A stretch of DNA of 64,000 nt from the NCBI RefSeq assembly GCF_003050865.1, contig NZ_QAOK01000006.1, forward strand, positions 62,001-126,000, given 5' to 3'. A model generated the notes under the pieces. The model was given only the letters and a program-made list of their open reading frames with translations, was not told the DNA's origin and searched no databases. Positions within the stretch are counted from its first letter, which is position 1. Each line of letters starts with the position of its first letter. This stretch comes from Nitrosospira multiformis. Lineage in GTDB: Bacteria > Pseudomonadota > Gammaproteobacteria > Burkholderiales > Nitrosomonadaceae. The position numbers and the translations under genes are program-made. Of this stretch, positions 1 to 9,539 are shown in pieces.

Positions 1-389
1 AGCGAGTAATAGATTGCCGGTTGTCCCGCAATCAGCTTGGGCAGCCGTTCATCCAGCGTAGAGATGGGATAAGCCTCGTCGAACCCGAACGCTTCCCGGG
101 CCGCTTCGGGGCCATAACGATACCCATCCCATATCTCTCGCTCGGCGTTTTTCTCGCGGCAAAACAGGATGTGTTTCGATACGCCGTCCACCGGTCCCGC
201 TACGATCACCAGCACCGCCTCCGGTTCGCCAAAACCCGTCAGATAATAGAAATAACTGTCGAAGCGGTAAGGATAATGCGCATCCCGGTTCCGCACGCGC
301 TCAGCGGCAGTGGGGATGATGGCAACACCTTCCTGCATTTGCCATGCCAGGGAGTGGCGACGATCGGCGAAGGATTTAACAGGGGTCAT
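1..389 (-). CDS. pepP: Xaa-Pro aminopeptidase (aminopeptidase P), N-terminal part, cut by window edge
   Basis: The minus strand reads open from an ATG at 389 to the window edge, giving about 129 residues. They match the N-terminal domain of aminopeptidase P: a start like MTPVKSFADRR, then IIPTAAERVRNRDAHYPYR and FYYLTGFGEPEAV. The family removes N-terminal residues preceding proline with a dinuclear metal centre. That centre lies in the C-terminal domain, which is off the window, so catalytic competence cannot be judged. In many proteobacteria pepP starts a ubiquinone-linked cluster (pepP-ubiH-ubiI), which would fit the ubiK gene found 2 kb away. That link is inference. Confidence 0.85.
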   Translation of the reverse strand, partial: MTPVKSFADRRHSLAWQMQEGVAIIPTAAERVRNRDAHYPYRFDSYFYYLTGFGEPEAVLVIVAGPVDGVSKHILFCREKNAEREIWDGYRYGPEAAREAFGFDEAYPISTLDERLPKLIAGQPAIYYS

Positions 390-520
390 TTAGCAATGAT
401 TTTTACAGTATCTGAATGTATAAAGCAAATTGGCTCATTCTTTCCCCTCCGACCCCGATTCCGCCTGATTCCCCCTGATTCCGGAGTGCCGGAAGGTAGC
501 AGGAGGTGGCTGGAGACAGT

Positions 521-1270
521 TCAGGACACTGGCCGTATCAGGTCGATGTCGAGCAGGCGAAGACGTTCCGGGGTACCCACATCCACCCATGATCCGGAGT
601 AGCGCTGGCCGCTCACTCTTTCTCTCGCCATGGCCTCCTTCAGCAACGGAGCGAGCCTGGCAACGGTACCGGGAACAACATCCTGAAAAAGCTCGGGCTG
701 ATATATGCCAATGCCGCTGAACGTAAACATCTCTTTTCCGGTTGCTGTAACCCTGCCGGATTCGAGAGCAAAATCGCCATCCATGTGATGTGCAGGATTG
801 TCAACCAGCACCAGGTGCGCAAGCGCACTATCCGGATGATCCCGCATGCGGTGCAAGACCGGCAGCAGAGTTGAGAAGTCCATGCTGCAATAGATATCGG
901 CATTCACTGCAAGAAAGGGTTGACGCTGCCCTTTGCCAGCACCCGCTCTTAGAACAGGCAGGGCTTGCGCAATTCCCCCCGCAGTTTCCAGCGCGGCGGG
1001 TTCAGGCGAGTAATGAATGCGGACCCCGAAGCGCTCGCCATTGCCCAGCGCGGCTTCGATCATCTGTCCAAGATGCGCGTGGTTGATGACAATATCGCGA
1101 AAGCCGGCTTGTGCGAGATTTTGCAGGTGATATTCGATCAGCGCCCTGCCTCCCACGCGCAGCAAGGGTTTGGGCAAAGTATCGGTCAGGGGACGCATGC
1201 GTTCTCCGCGTCCAGCCGCAAGGATCATGGCCGCGAACCCGGTCCCGGCCTTCTCAGAAAGTGTAGCCAA
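521..1270 (-). CDS. murU: N-acetylmuramate alpha-1-phosphate uridylyltransferase
   Basis: This 249-residue nucleotidyltransferase of the GT-A fold opens with the sugar-nucleotide signature MILAAGRGERMRPLTDTLPK at about residues 15-34. MurU transfers UMP from UTP to MurNAc-1-phosphate, making UDP-MurNAc directly and bypassing de novo synthesis in cell-wall recycling. The gene follows the AmgK-type kinase at 1254-2282 with a 17-nt overlap, the classic amgK-murU arrangement. The neighbour is the main reason for choosing MurU over another nucleotidyltransferase. The first Met gives a 15-residue lead; the Met at residue 16 is an alternative start. Confidence 0.88.
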   Translation of the reverse strand: MATLSEKAGTGFAAMILAAGRGERMRPLTDTLPKPLLRVGGRALIEYHLQNLAQAGFRDIVINHAHLGQMIEAALGNGERFGVRIHYSPEPAALETAGGIAQALPVLRAGAGKGQRQPFLAVNADIYCSMDFSTLLPVLHRMRDHPDSALAHLVLVDNPAHHMDGDFALESGRVTATGKEMFTFSGIGIYQPELFQDVVPGTVARLAPLLKEAMARERVSGQRYSGSWVDVGTPERLRLLDIDLIRPVS

Positions 1271-2282
1271 CTTTCAGTTCCGGCTTGTTGATCTCCCACT
1301 GGTCAAGCAGCGTTAGCAAGGGATTGAGCTCGCGGTAGCGTTCGCACGCCTTGCGCAGGTAATCCGCCACCAGCGGTATGTCCTTGAGATAACCGCTCTT
1401 GCCATCACGATAATTCAGGCGGGAAAATATTCCCAGCACCTTGAGGTGGCGCTGCACGCCCATCCACTCGAAATCGCGGTAAAAATCCGCAAAGCTTGCT
1501 GCAACCGGCAACTGGAGCTTGCGCGCCTGCTCCCAATAGCGGATCAGCCAGTCCAGTATGCGTTCTTCGTCCCAGCGGATGTATGCATCCTTGAACAGGG
1601 ATACAAGATCGTAAGTAATGGGGCCATACACGGCATCCTGAAAATCGAGAATTCCCGGGCTGGGCGACGTTACCATCAGGTTGCGCGAGTGGTAGTCACG
1701 GTGAACAAAAACTCTGGGTTGCGCCAGGTTATTTTCCAGGATAAGCCGGAAAATGGCATCGAGCTGCGCCTTCTGGCTGGTGACAAGCGTCACCTGCAAA
1801 TGATACGCGAGATACCAGTCTGGAAAAAGATTCAGTTCCCTCAGCAGCAACGCTTCGTCGTAATCCGGCAACAAGCCCGGCCGGCTCACAGGCTGGATCT
1901 TGAGGAGCGCATTCGTGGCGTCGCTGTATAAACGGCTTGCGTCAGCATCCCTGGCCACGCTGTCGATGCTGTTTGAATTCAACGCCTGCAGAAAGGTCGT
2001 GTTCCCGAGATCGGACAGCAACAAAAAACCCCGTGGTAAATTCTGCGCCAGAATCTCCGGCACATGGACACCTGCTGCCGAAAACAGGCTGGCCACCTGC
2101 AAAAAGGAACTGCAATCTTCCTGCTGCGGTGGCGCGTCCATCACAATCAGGGTTCTGCCGTCGTCGAACTTGATGCGGAAATAGCGTCGAAAACTTGCAT
2201 CCGCCGAAGCAGGCGACAAGGTAAACTGCCTGTCAGGAAACTGTGCAACGAGCCAGTTTTCCAGAAGACGGTAGCGTTCCAT
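1254..2282 (-). CDS. amgK: N-acetylmuramate/N-acetylglucosamine anomeric kinase
   Basis: This is a 342-residue aminoglycoside-phosphotransferase-fold kinase. The catalytic loop HRDYHSRN is at residues 194-201 and the metal-binding LDFQD at about 212-216. AmgK phosphorylates the anomeric hydroxyl of MurNAc or GlcNAc released by peptidoglycan turnover, and MurU then uridylylates the product. The length and the overlapping murU downstream support the call. The pair gives the cell a cytoplasmic route from recycled sugar to UDP-MurNAc. In species that have this pathway it is the known basis of fosfomycin tolerance (family knowledge, not tested here). Confidence 0.88.
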   Translation of the reverse strand: MERYRLLENWLVAQFPDRQFTLSPASADASFRRYFRIKFDDGRTLIVMDAPPQQEDCSSFLQVASLFSAAGVHVPEILAQNLPRGFLLLSDLGNTTFLQALNSNSIDSVARDADASRLYSDATNALLKIQPVSRPGLLPDYDEALLLRELNLFPDWYLAYHLQVTLVTSQKAQLDAIFRLILENNLAQPRVFVHRDYHSRNLMVTSPSPGILDFQDAVYGPITYDLVSLFKDAYIRWDEERILDWLIRYWEQARKLQLPVAASFADFYRDFEWMGVQRHLKVLGIFSRLNYRDGKSGYLKDIPLVADYLRKACERYRELNPLLTLLDQWEINKPELKVGYTF

Positions 2283-2378
2283 ATAATCTGCTGATTGCCT
2301 ATTTGATCGAAGTGTGAGATTTTAACATCAAGTATCGCTTCTCACCGGCCCGGTGGCGAAGCAGAAACAGGAGGAATT

Positions 2379-2681
2379 ATGGTTAACCAGAAGGTACTGG
2401 ACGAAATTGTAACCAAAGTCAATGAATTGGTGGCGCAAAGCCCGGTGAGGGATGTCGAGAAGAACCTTCGCGTCATGCTCGGGGCAGTGTTCACTCGCCT
2501 GGACCTGGTAACGCGCGAGGAATTCGAAGTACAACAGGAGGTGCTCAAGCGCACGCGTGAAAAGCTGATCGCGCTGGAAACACGGGTGGCAGCATTGGAA
2601 AGCGCTGCGAAGAGCGGCCCCCTGCCCAACACTCTGGATGTCCCCCCGGAGACGCTGGACGATCTGTCGGAGACGGAGTAA
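2379..2681 (+). CDS. ubiK: Ubiquinone biosynthesis accessory factor UbiK (BMFP/YqiC family)
   Basis: This 100-residue protein has the YqiC/UbiK layout: an N-terminal helix with VRDVEKNLRVMLGAVFTRLDLV, then a C-terminal coiled coil (about residues 45-80) with the heptad-like LIALETRVAALES. UbiK partners UbiJ in the soluble ubiquinone-biosynthesis complex of gammaproteobacteria and also binds membranes. The start is supported by a purine-rich AGGAGG a few bases upstream (about 2370-2375). It is transcribed divergently from amgK, with about 96 bp between them. Confidence 0.85.
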   Translation: MVNQKVLDEIVTKVNELVAQSPVRDVEKNLRVMLGAVFTRLDLVTREEFEVQQEVLKRTREKLIALETRVAALESAAKSGPLPNTLDVPPETLDDLSETE

Positions 2682-2789
2682 GACGACATCCAGATTTTGG
2701 CTTATCAGTTTTTTAACACGCAAGAAATGCTCAACTCTGCCGTTTATTATCTGTATCAGACGATTCATTCGGGTTGAGAATTTTTTTGC

Positions 2790-4322
2790 ATGCCGCTCGC
2801 TGTTCTCTATAGCCGCGCTATCGCTGGCATGGAGGCACCACTGGTAACAGTGGAAGTTCACATTGCCAACGGACTGCCGGGCTTTACCATCGTTGGCCTG
2901 CCGGAAGCGGAGGTAAAGGAAAGCAAGGACCGCGTGCGGGCCGCGCTGCAGAATACACGCTTCGAGTTTCCGCCCCGGCGCATCACAGTCAATCTTGCCC
3001 CGGCTGACCTGCCCAAGGAAAGCGGCCGCTTCGATCTGCCGATTGCATTGGGCATATTGGCCGCAACCGGCCAGATTCCATCGGACAAGCTCGGTCTTTA
3101 TGAATGGGCGGGAGAACTGGCGCTGACCGGAGAACTGCGCGCCATCCGCGGCGCGCTTGCCATGACTTATGGCGCCACCCGCTCGGGCCGCAGCTTCGTA
3201 CTGCCTGAACAAAATGCGGCGGAGGCGGCGCTGGTCAAGGAAACCGCGGTTTACCCCGCAACTTCCCTGCTCCAGATTTGCGCCCATCTTGCCGGGCGTG
3301 AACCTCTGCAGCTTTATTCGCTTCATTCGCTTTATTCCGAAAAGGGGGCACGCGCGAGCGAGAGTGCGGAAAGCGCGCTTCGCTATCCCGGCATGGAAGA
3401 GGTCAAAGGGCAGGCACAGGCCAAGCGTGCGCTTGAAATTGCGGCGGCAGGCAGTCATAGTCTCCTGATGATCGGTCCTCCCGGCACAGGCAAGTCGATG
3501 CTGGCAGCACGCCTTCCCGGCATCCTGCCCGCCATGACCGAAGAGGAAGCTCTCGAATCGGCAGCCATGCAATCCCTCGGAAGCGGCGGTTTCAGCGTTG
3601 CCAACTGGAAGCGGCGTCCCTATCGTTCCCCGCATCACACCGCTTCGGCCGTTGCTCTTGTCGGAGGCGGCAGCAATCCCCGCCCTGGGGAAATTTCGCT
3701 GGCTGTGAACGGGGTATTGTTTCTGGATGAATTGCCCGAGTTCGATCGCAAGGTATTGGAAGTATTGCGCGAACCGCTGGAATCGGGACGCATCACGATT
3801 TCACGGGCGGCACGGCAGGCCGAATTTCCTGCACGCTTCCAGCTGGTCGCAGCCATGAATCCCTGTCTTTGCGGCTACCTCGGACATTTCAGCGGAAAAT
3901 GCCGCTGCACGCCTGACCAGGTGGCGCGCTACCGTGGAAAGATCTCCGGCCCCCTGCTGGACCGGATCGATATACAGATCGAAGTGCCCCCTCCACCCGA
4001 AGAGGACCTGATGCGGCAGGCGCAGGGAGAATCCAGCGAAACCATCCGTCAGCGCGTCGAAACCGCTTATCAAAGGCAACTGGAGCGTCAGGGGAAGGCG
4101 AATGCCCATCTGGCAGTAAAGGATATCGACAAATACTGTATTCCGGACAAAGCCGGGGAAAATCTGCTCAGGCAGGCTATCAGCCGCCTGAATCTTTCCG
4201 CCCGGGCTTATCACCGCATCCTGAAAGTCGCGCGCACGATTGCAGACCTGGCCGCAAGCTCGGGGATCAGCAGCGCCCACATTGCGGAAGCGGTGCAGTA
4301 CCGGAAGATGGATCGAAGCTAG
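2790..4322 (+). CDS. comM: YifB/ComM family Mg-chelatase-like AAA+ ATPase
   Basis: This 510-residue protein has the full ComM layout: an N-terminal Lon-like domain, a central Mg-chelatase AAA+ module and a C-terminal helical domain. Walker A GPPGTGKS is at residues 229-236 and Walker B VLFLDELPEF at about 308-317. A cysteine cluster (CLCGYLGHFSGKCRCTP) follows. ComM is a hexameric helicase that extends heteroduplex branch migration during natural transformation. A decayed inverted copy of its last ~115 coding bases plus ~50 bases of downstream spacer lies at 62701-62864. Confidence 0.95.
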   Translation: MPLAVLYSRAIAGMEAPLVTVEVHIANGLPGFTIVGLPEAEVKESKDRVRAALQNTRFEFPPRRITVNLAPADLPKESGRFDLPIALGILAATGQIPSDKLGLYEWAGELALTGELRAIRGALAMTYGATRSGRSFVLPEQNAAEAALVKETAVYPATSLLQICAHLAGREPLQLYSLHSLYSEKGARASESAESALRYPGMEEVKGQAQAKRALEIAAAGSHSLLMIGPPGTGKSMLAARLPGILPAMTEEEALESAAMQSLGSGGFSVANWKRRPYRSPHHTASAVALVGGGSNPRPGEISLAVNGVLFLDELPEFDRKVLEVLREPLESGRITISRAARQAEFPARFQLVAAMNPCLCGYLGHFSGKCRCTPDQVARYRGKISGPLLDRIDIQIEVPPPPEEDLMRQAQGESSETIRQRVETAYQRQLERQGKANAHLAVKDIDKYCIPDKAGENLLRQAISRLNLSARAYHRILKVARTIADLAASSGISSAHIAEAVQYRKMDRS

Positions 4323-4452
4323 AATTTCCATGACTGCCCTATGCCTGCTCGTTGCACTTTGTTCTGCACGCCCATGACAGACCAGGATGGCAATATGGCC
4401 GGGGAGGTTTGCTGAGGAAGTTTTCTGAGGAAGCTTGTTTGGAGGCTGAAGG

Positions 4453-5730
4453 TTAAGCGAACGCGTGGGCGAGGGTGTAGATCGTCAGGCCTATCAGGCC
4501 GCCTATCAGCGTGCCATTGATGCGAATGTACTGAAGGTCTTCGCCCACCTGTCGCTCGATGCGACGAGTGACTGTCTCCGTATCCCACTCACCCACGGTG
4601 TCAGCAATCAGTCGCCCCACATCACGCTGATGAGACTGCACCGCCTCCACCAGCACATCCCGTATCCAGTTATTGAGCCGCTCTCGCAGGTCAGGGTCCT
4701 GAATTACCGTATTGGTGCCGGACTCCATGACACTCCGCACCCACGCCCTGATTACCGATTCCTCGCTGTCGATGTCCTCGCGCATCCCGTTGCGGATGTC
4801 GCGCCAGACTCCGTCTGCATAGTCCCGCAAGGCCGGATGCTCCAGCAGTTTGCGAGCTTGGGCGGCAATCTGCTCGCGATACTCGGGCGAAGTAGCCAGG
4901 TCAGAGGCAAGCTTGCCGATGGCAGCATCCAGTCGCAAACGCAGGGGATGTTCAGGATCTCGCGCAATCTCCGCCACAACCTCCCGCAGCGCCGCCACCA
5001 CGCTTTCCCCCACCTTTTCATCCATCGAAAGCCGCTGCCAGAACCAGGCTGTATTTTCGCGCACGCGCTGGCGAATACGTGATTCGTTCGCAGTTACATA
5101 TTCATCAGCCTCACGCAACAGCTTGTCCAGCAGTCGCTGGTGCCGCTTTTCCGCAGTGAGCATCACCACCGCCTCGCCGAGCAAAGGGCCAAGATCGACG
5201 CGGGCCGCTTTTTCCAGCATGCCGACCGAAACGAAACGCTGCACGTAGCGTTCGTCCACTGAATCCAGCAATTCCGGAATCAGGCGCGTCACATAATCCG
5301 AAAACAGGTCGGTCCGCCCCTGCTGGGACAGCCACGTAGCCAGTTTTCCGGACAAATCCACACGCGCGAGTTTGGCAGCAACCACTTCGGGAGAAGCAAA
5401 GTTGCTCTCCACGAAGCGTCCCAGCGATTCACCGATTCGATTCTTGTTACGTGGAATAATTGCAGTGTGGGGAATCGGCAGGCCGAGGGGCTGACGAAAT
5501 AACGCTGTTATGGCAAACCAGTCCGCCAGCGCGCCCACTACTGCAGCTTCGGCAAAAGCGCGAACGTACCCAACCGACGGATGAACTGAAAGAAATACAT
5601 TGGCCAGAACGAGAACCGCAAGCATCACGATCAGCAGCGCGGTCGCCAGGCGCCGCGTCCGGTTGCTGGCCACGGCTGGCTCTACAGGCCGCATTTCCTG
5701 ATTCCCGGCTCGCGATTCCAAGGGATGCAC
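4453..5730 (-). CDS. DUF445 family inner-membrane protein
   Basis: The 425-residue protein has a hydrophobic segment at about residues 28-50 and the DUF445 signature AVVGALADWFAITALFRQPL directly after it. A long charged helical middle region follows, and the end is hydrophobic, with GTLIGGLIGLTIYTLAHA. The family (E. coli YjiN-like) is widespread in bacteria and its function is not established. It is convergent with comM across a 130-bp gap and is probably transcribed alone. Confidence 0.88.
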   Translation of the reverse strand: MHPLESRAGNQEMRPVEPAVASNRTRRLATALLIVMLAVLVLANVFLSVHPSVGYVRAFAEAAVVGALADWFAITALFRQPLGLPIPHTAIIPRNKNRIGESLGRFVESNFASPEVVAAKLARVDLSGKLATWLSQQGRTDLFSDYVTRLIPELLDSVDERYVQRFVSVGMLEKAARVDLGPLLGEAVVMLTAEKRHQRLLDKLLREADEYVTANESRIRQRVRENTAWFWQRLSMDEKVGESVVAALREVVAEIARDPEHPLRLRLDAAIGKLASDLATSPEYREQIAAQARKLLEHPALRDYADGVWRDIRNGMREDIDSEESVIRAWVRSVMESGTNTVIQDPDLRERLNNWIRDVLVEAVQSHQRDVGRLIADTVGEWDTETVTRRIERQVGEDLQYIRINGTLIGGLIGLTIYTLAHAFA

Positions 5731-5918
5731 CCGATCGAATGGCTGGAGATTATAAAAGTCGTATTTTCAAAGCGCTTTCTGAATCAACCTGAATCCAAAG
5801 TACACTTTACCGATTGCAACGGTCAAGGCGTTGATTGTTCAATACGAACAGAGAACAGTTCGTCCCACGGGGATCCGCCTGATGGAAGCGGAAAGGGGCA
5901 ATGGTAACGGTAACAGAA

Positions 5919-7403
5919 TTACTTTTGGTTTGCTCTTGCCCATTCATCCGCCTCGCGTCGCGCATCCCCGATTTGCATGGGTGTCATCAGCTTTTCCATC
6001 AGTTCGCGATTCTCTTTGGCATCCTCGTAGCCGCCGGCGCTGGCGATACTGAACCACTTGTCGGCTTCCACATAGTCCTGTTTCACGCCATTGCCATTGT
6101 AATACAGCACCCCGAGATTGGTCTGGGCACCCGCATGCCCTTGCTCCGCTGCCTTCAGGTACCAGGCCAACGCCTGTGCGTAATCGTGCGGCACTCCCTG
6201 CCCGCTGTCATACTTCACGCCCAGGCTGTATTGCGCCCGCGCATATCCTTGATCGGCCGCCTTGCGATACCAGGCTACTGCCTGTTGTGTATCCTTTTCG
6301 ATGCCTCGCGCCGTGTCATACCTTACCCCCAGGTTATATTGCGCATCCGGATCTCCTTGCTCGGCCGCCTTGCGATACCATGACACCGCCTGGCGATCAT
6401 CCTGGATGACGCCTTTACCCGTCGCATACATCACGCCGAGATTGAACTGCGCAGGAGCATAGCCCTGCTCGGCCGCCTTACGATACCATGCCGCCGCCTC
6501 GTAAGCGTCCTCACGCACGCCCCACCCTTTGGCATTTGCCACCCCCAGCTTGAACTGGGCACGCGCATATCCTTGATTGGCCGCCTGGCGATACAAGGAT
6601 GCCGCCTGCCGATAATCCTGCCCGACTCCTTCTCCCGCAGCGAACATCATGCCGAGATTGAACTGTGCATCCGCATTCCCCTGCTCAGCAGCTTTGCGGT
6701 ACCAGGAGGCGGATTCCTGATTGCTCTGCGCTACTCCACGGCCCTTGGCATAGAGCACGCCAAGGGCATATTGCGCCTCTGCGTACCCTTGCTCGGCTGC
6801 CTTGCGATACCAGGATACGGCCTGATGGTCATCCTGCTCGACCCCCTGCCCCTTGAGATACATGAATCCCATGATTGCCTGTGCAGGTGCATGTCCCTGC
6901 TCCGCGGCTTTCAGGTACCATGAGAGGGCGTGCCGATAATCCTTTTCCACGCCCTGGCCTTTCGCATACATCACTCCGAGATTGTATTGCGCCACCGCAT
7001 ATCCGCTGTCGGCTGCCCGGAAATACCAGAACATTGCCTGTTGATAATCCTGCGGGACGCCTTGGCCTTTCAGATACATGTACCCCAGCATGGATTGTGC
7101 CGGTGCGTCCCCCTGCTCCGCCGCCTTGCGGTACCACTTGGCGGCTTGTTCATGATCCTGCGGCACGCCGTGACCCCGTGAATACAGCACGCCCAGATTG
7201 AACTGCGCGTCGGGGTTGCCTTCATTGGCCGCTTTCCGGAAAGATTGCACTGCTCTGGCGTAATCCTTGCTGAGAACGAACTTCATTCCATCCTCGAAGT
7301 CCCCTGCGATAGCCAGAGAGGCGAACAACATCAACACCGGGCCGACTGTTGCGAACCTGGGTGTTGCCACTGGTTTGGATAGGCGCATCATTTTCACCTT
7401 CAA
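5919..7403 (-). CDS. Exported Sel1-repeat (tetratricopeptide-like) protein
   Basis: An N-terminal signal peptide (hydrophobic stretch ending around residue 34) precedes a partial repeat and then 11 consecutive 36-residue Sel1-like repeats. Each has an AQ.NLGV.Y..G.GV..D core and a WYRKAAEQG ending. Sel1 arrays form superhelical scaffolds for protein-protein contacts, and exported ones are often envelope or stress adaptors. The partner is unknown. The very regular repeats make the gene prone to copy-number change by recombination. Confidence 0.9.
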   Translation of the reverse strand: MKVKMMRLSKPVATPRFATVGPVLMLFASLAIAGDFEDGMKFVLSKDYARAVQSFRKAANEGNPDAQFNLGVLYSRGHGVPQDHEQAAKWYRKAAEQGDAPAQSMLGYMYLKGQGVPQDYQQAMFWYFRAADSGYAVAQYNLGVMYAKGQGVEKDYRHALSWYLKAAEQGHAPAQAIMGFMYLKGQGVEQDDHQAVSWYRKAAEQGYAEAQYALGVLYAKGRGVAQSNQESASWYRKAAEQGNADAQFNLGMMFAAGEGVGQDYRQAASLYRQAANQGYARAQFKLGVANAKGWGVREDAYEAAAWYRKAAEQGYAPAQFNLGVMYATGKGVIQDDRQAVSWYRKAAEQGDPDAQYNLGVRYDTARGIEKDTQQAVAWYRKAADQGYARAQYSLGVKYDSGQGVPHDYAQALAWYLKAAEQGHAGAQTNLGVLYYNGNGVKQDYVEADKWFSIASAGGYEDAKENRELMEKLMTPMQIGDARREADEWARANQK

Positions 7404-7469
7404 TTCCCGATTCTATATTGCCCGCGCATTCTACCCGGCGCGCCCCTGAAGTTACAGGTGTTACAGGTG

Positions 7470-7490
7470 TTGCGGCATCCGCAATTTTTT
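7470..7490 (+). terminator. Orphan intrinsic-terminator-like hairpin
   Basis: A perfect 6-bp stem (TTGCGG/CCGCAA, loop CAT) is followed at once by six T residues on the plus strand. No plus-strand gene ends here. The flanking genes (Sel1 protein and lipoprotein) are on the minus strand, so it could stop antisense transcription or be coincidental. Confidence 0.3.
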
Positions 7491-7599
7491 ATTCGCGAGG
7501 TTGTTTTTTTCTTATGCGCGTTTCGAGGAAAAAATCAAGAAAGCCGGCTTTATGTTTTTTACGTTTTATACAGCCATTCCCCAGCTTTTTCAGCAGGAG

Positions 7600-8084
7600 T
7601 TATTCGGGAGCCGAGCAGTCTTCCAGCGCGTCCCACGCAATCCGGCTTTCATATTTCCTTCCACTGACGGTGGCAAATGCCGTAGCATTATCCGTTCGTT
7701 TCAAGGTAAGAACGAAAGAATAATCGCGATCCACTTCTTTGTCAGCATTGCTGCCGGAGGCAGGCCGTATCTGATCACTGCATCGGGATTGGAAGGCGAG
7801 TTGCGCGCATAGGTGCCTGCGAGTGCACCTTCAGGATAGGCATAGATTTCCATTGCCGCAATATCCGGGTAGCTGAAAACCTGATATTGCAGGCTGCGGA
7901 TCATCCATCGACTATCGGATTGAAGCTTGTCGACAGTGCAGCGGGCAAGTGCAGGGAGATTTCCGCTGACCTTTCCTCCGTGAGTAAACGAGGAATCCTC
8001 CCAGCCGATCCCTGCGCATGCTGCGAGCAGGCCCCCGCACAAAGAGAAGACCAGAACCGTGATCAATTTGATGCCTGCCTGCAA
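7600..8084 (-). pseudogene. Hypothetical lipoprotein, apparent frameshift in C-terminal third
   Basis: An ATG at 8084 begins a lipoprotein with signal peptide and lipobox LLAAC, so the mature end would be Cys23. The first frame stays open to a stop at 7701 (127 residues), but after about 7785 its translation looks unnatural (LTKKWIAIILSFLP). The neighbouring frame over the same stretch reads as good protein: GSNADKEVDRDYSFVLTLKR, then TFATV-like segments and IAWDALEDCSAPE, ending at a TAA at 7600-7602. Joining the frames near AVI/RPASGS gives about 160 residues. A single missing base explains it. No slippery heptamer is visible, so programmed shifting is unlikely. It may be a genuine mutation or a sequence error. 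I do not recognise the family. Confidence 0.65.
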
Positions 8085-8246
8085 AACTCTGCCTCCCCTT
8101 CGACACGAACGCGGACCGGATTACATCGTGCCGGTATCCGCTCAATCTAAACCTAGGCCAAAAAGAACGGCTTGTAAAGCTTGTCCGCGGCAATGGCAAC
8201 GGCAGGAACAGGGGCAACAGCAACGGGATAAGGAAAGACTCTTTTC

Positions 8247-9035
8247 ATGAAACGATTTCTGAAACGCCGCGAACGGCAGGCAAACGTCAGCCGAAATCCG
8301 CCTCTCGCAGACTCCGATCTCGTTCACCTGAGCGAAGAGTACGGTATCCGCTCGCTTCACCTGGGAAGCAGCATGGTACAGAGCGCAATGCGCATCGCTG
8401 CCCCGAATGAGTTGCAGCTCGCCTATACCCAGTGCATGATGTGTTTCCTGCTGTTTCGCCCACGACCCAAAAATGTTCTCATGATCGGTCTGGGAGGAGG
8501 CTCGCTGACTAAATTTGTTTACTGGCAACTGCCAACGGTCAACACGACCGTGATCGAAATCAACCCCCAGGTGGTTTCGGTTGCGCGCAGCCAATTCCAT
8601 GTACCGGCTGACGACGAGCGCCTGGCGGTGCTGATCGCGGAAGGCAGTGAGTATATTGCTGCCCATCCAGGCAGCACAGATATTCTGATGGTCGATGGTT
8701 TCGACGATGGCAGGCAAGTGGCTTCTCTATGCACCCAGGCTTTTTATGATCAGGCAAGTGAAGCATTGACGAGAAATGGCGTGCTGGTTGTCAATCTGCT
8801 CAGCCGGGACGGAAGAGTTCACGAATATCTCGCGCGTCTTGAAAACAGCTTCGCGGGGCGCATTGCCACCATACTGGCGGAGCCTTATGGCAATCTGATC
8901 GTGTTTGCCTTCAAGCATGCGCCGGCAAAAGCCGTCTGGGAAGAACTGCAAGCAACGGCAAAGGTGCTGGAGAAAGAATTTGCCCTGCCATTCTCAAAGT
9001 TCGCCCAAAAACTTCCCCCTCGCAGACCTTTTTAA
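8247..9035 (+). CDS. Spermidine-synthase-like methyltransferase-fold protein
   Basis: The 262-residue protein has the Rossmann motif I MIGLGGGSLTKF (residues 79-90), an acidic residue at the end of the next strand (VIEINPQVV, Glu104) and LMVDGFDDG at about 148-156. These are typical of SpeE-fold proteins. Many such stand-alone paralogues lack the N-terminal beta-barrel of true spermidine synthases and have no proven substrate. The role here is therefore inferred only as polyamine or methyl transfer. It reads divergently from the lipoprotein gene. Confidence 0.8.
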   Translation: MKRFLKRRERQANVSRNPPLADSDLVHLSEEYGIRSLHLGSSMVQSAMRIAAPNELQLAYTQCMMCFLLFRPRPKNVLMIGLGGGSLTKFVYWQLPTVNTTVIEINPQVVSVARSQFHVPADDERLAVLIAEGSEYIAAHPGSTDILMVDGFDDGRQVASLCTQAFYDQASEALTRNGVLVVNLLSRDGRVHEYLARLENSFAGRIATILAEPYGNLIVFAFKHAPAKAVWEELQATAKVLEKEFALPFSKFAQKLPPRRPF

Positions 9036-9257
9036 ACCTGGGTGGCATTTCCTCATTCCAATAGAGGCGTGGTGAAAGGACGAGCGCCCCGGATATTGCC
9101 GAAAGGCAGGCGTAGCCGTAATATCAATCCCTCTACCATTTATCATTGCGTTTTATCCGTCTCACACAGGTCTTCCCTGATGCGAAGCGGGGGGATTTGT
9201 GGTAAAGTTTTCAAGCGGCTGTAAATGGAGAATGGAAGGAAAAAGTAAGGAAGGATC

Positions 9258-9446
9258 ATGGCGAAATTTTACGAATCCGATCACACCCGGTTCATGCGTG
9301 AACTGTTCGAGAAAAATCCGAAATTGCCAGAGGACCAGAGGGAAGCGCGCGCAATCTGGTGGGACAAAAAGCTGGACCCGGAAGAGCGCCGGCGTTTCAA
9401 GGAATCCGCGGTGCAGCAAAAGGCTTACGTCTATTTCGGAAAATAG
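9258..9446 (+). CDS. DUF3460 family small protein
   Basis: This 62-residue basic/acidic protein matches DUF3460: it starts with KFYESDHTRFMREL and has WWDKKLDPEERRRF in the middle. The family is short, soluble and largely betaproteobacterial, and its function is unknown. A strong AAGGAAGGA lies just before the ATG. It stands alone, and the 222 bp upstream show no other gene. Confidence 0.85.
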   Translation: MAKFYESDHTRFMRELFEKNPKLPEDQREARAIWWDKKLDPEERRRFKESAVQQKAYVYFGK

Positions 9447-9539
9447 ACATACCGCCTGGGAGCCTAAGCTTTTCCGGGCACTACACCCAGTCCGGGAATT
9501 CTCCAGTGCGGCGGAGTGACCGAAAGCGGCTGAAACACC

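Noticed and set aside
21-602. 193-residue plus-strand frame at the window start
   Set aside because: Antisense to pepP, whose minus-strand translation clearly matches aminopeptidase P.
2328-3638. 436-residue minus-strand frame opposite ubiK and comM
   Set aside because: It is the mirror of two well-supported genes, has no domain and shows Cys/Arg/His-rich composition typical of antisense frames.
3400-4322. comM as an insertion hotspot for a genomic island
   Set aside because: comM is intact, and the distant 3' copy is inverted and decayed, so it is not a fresh island flank.
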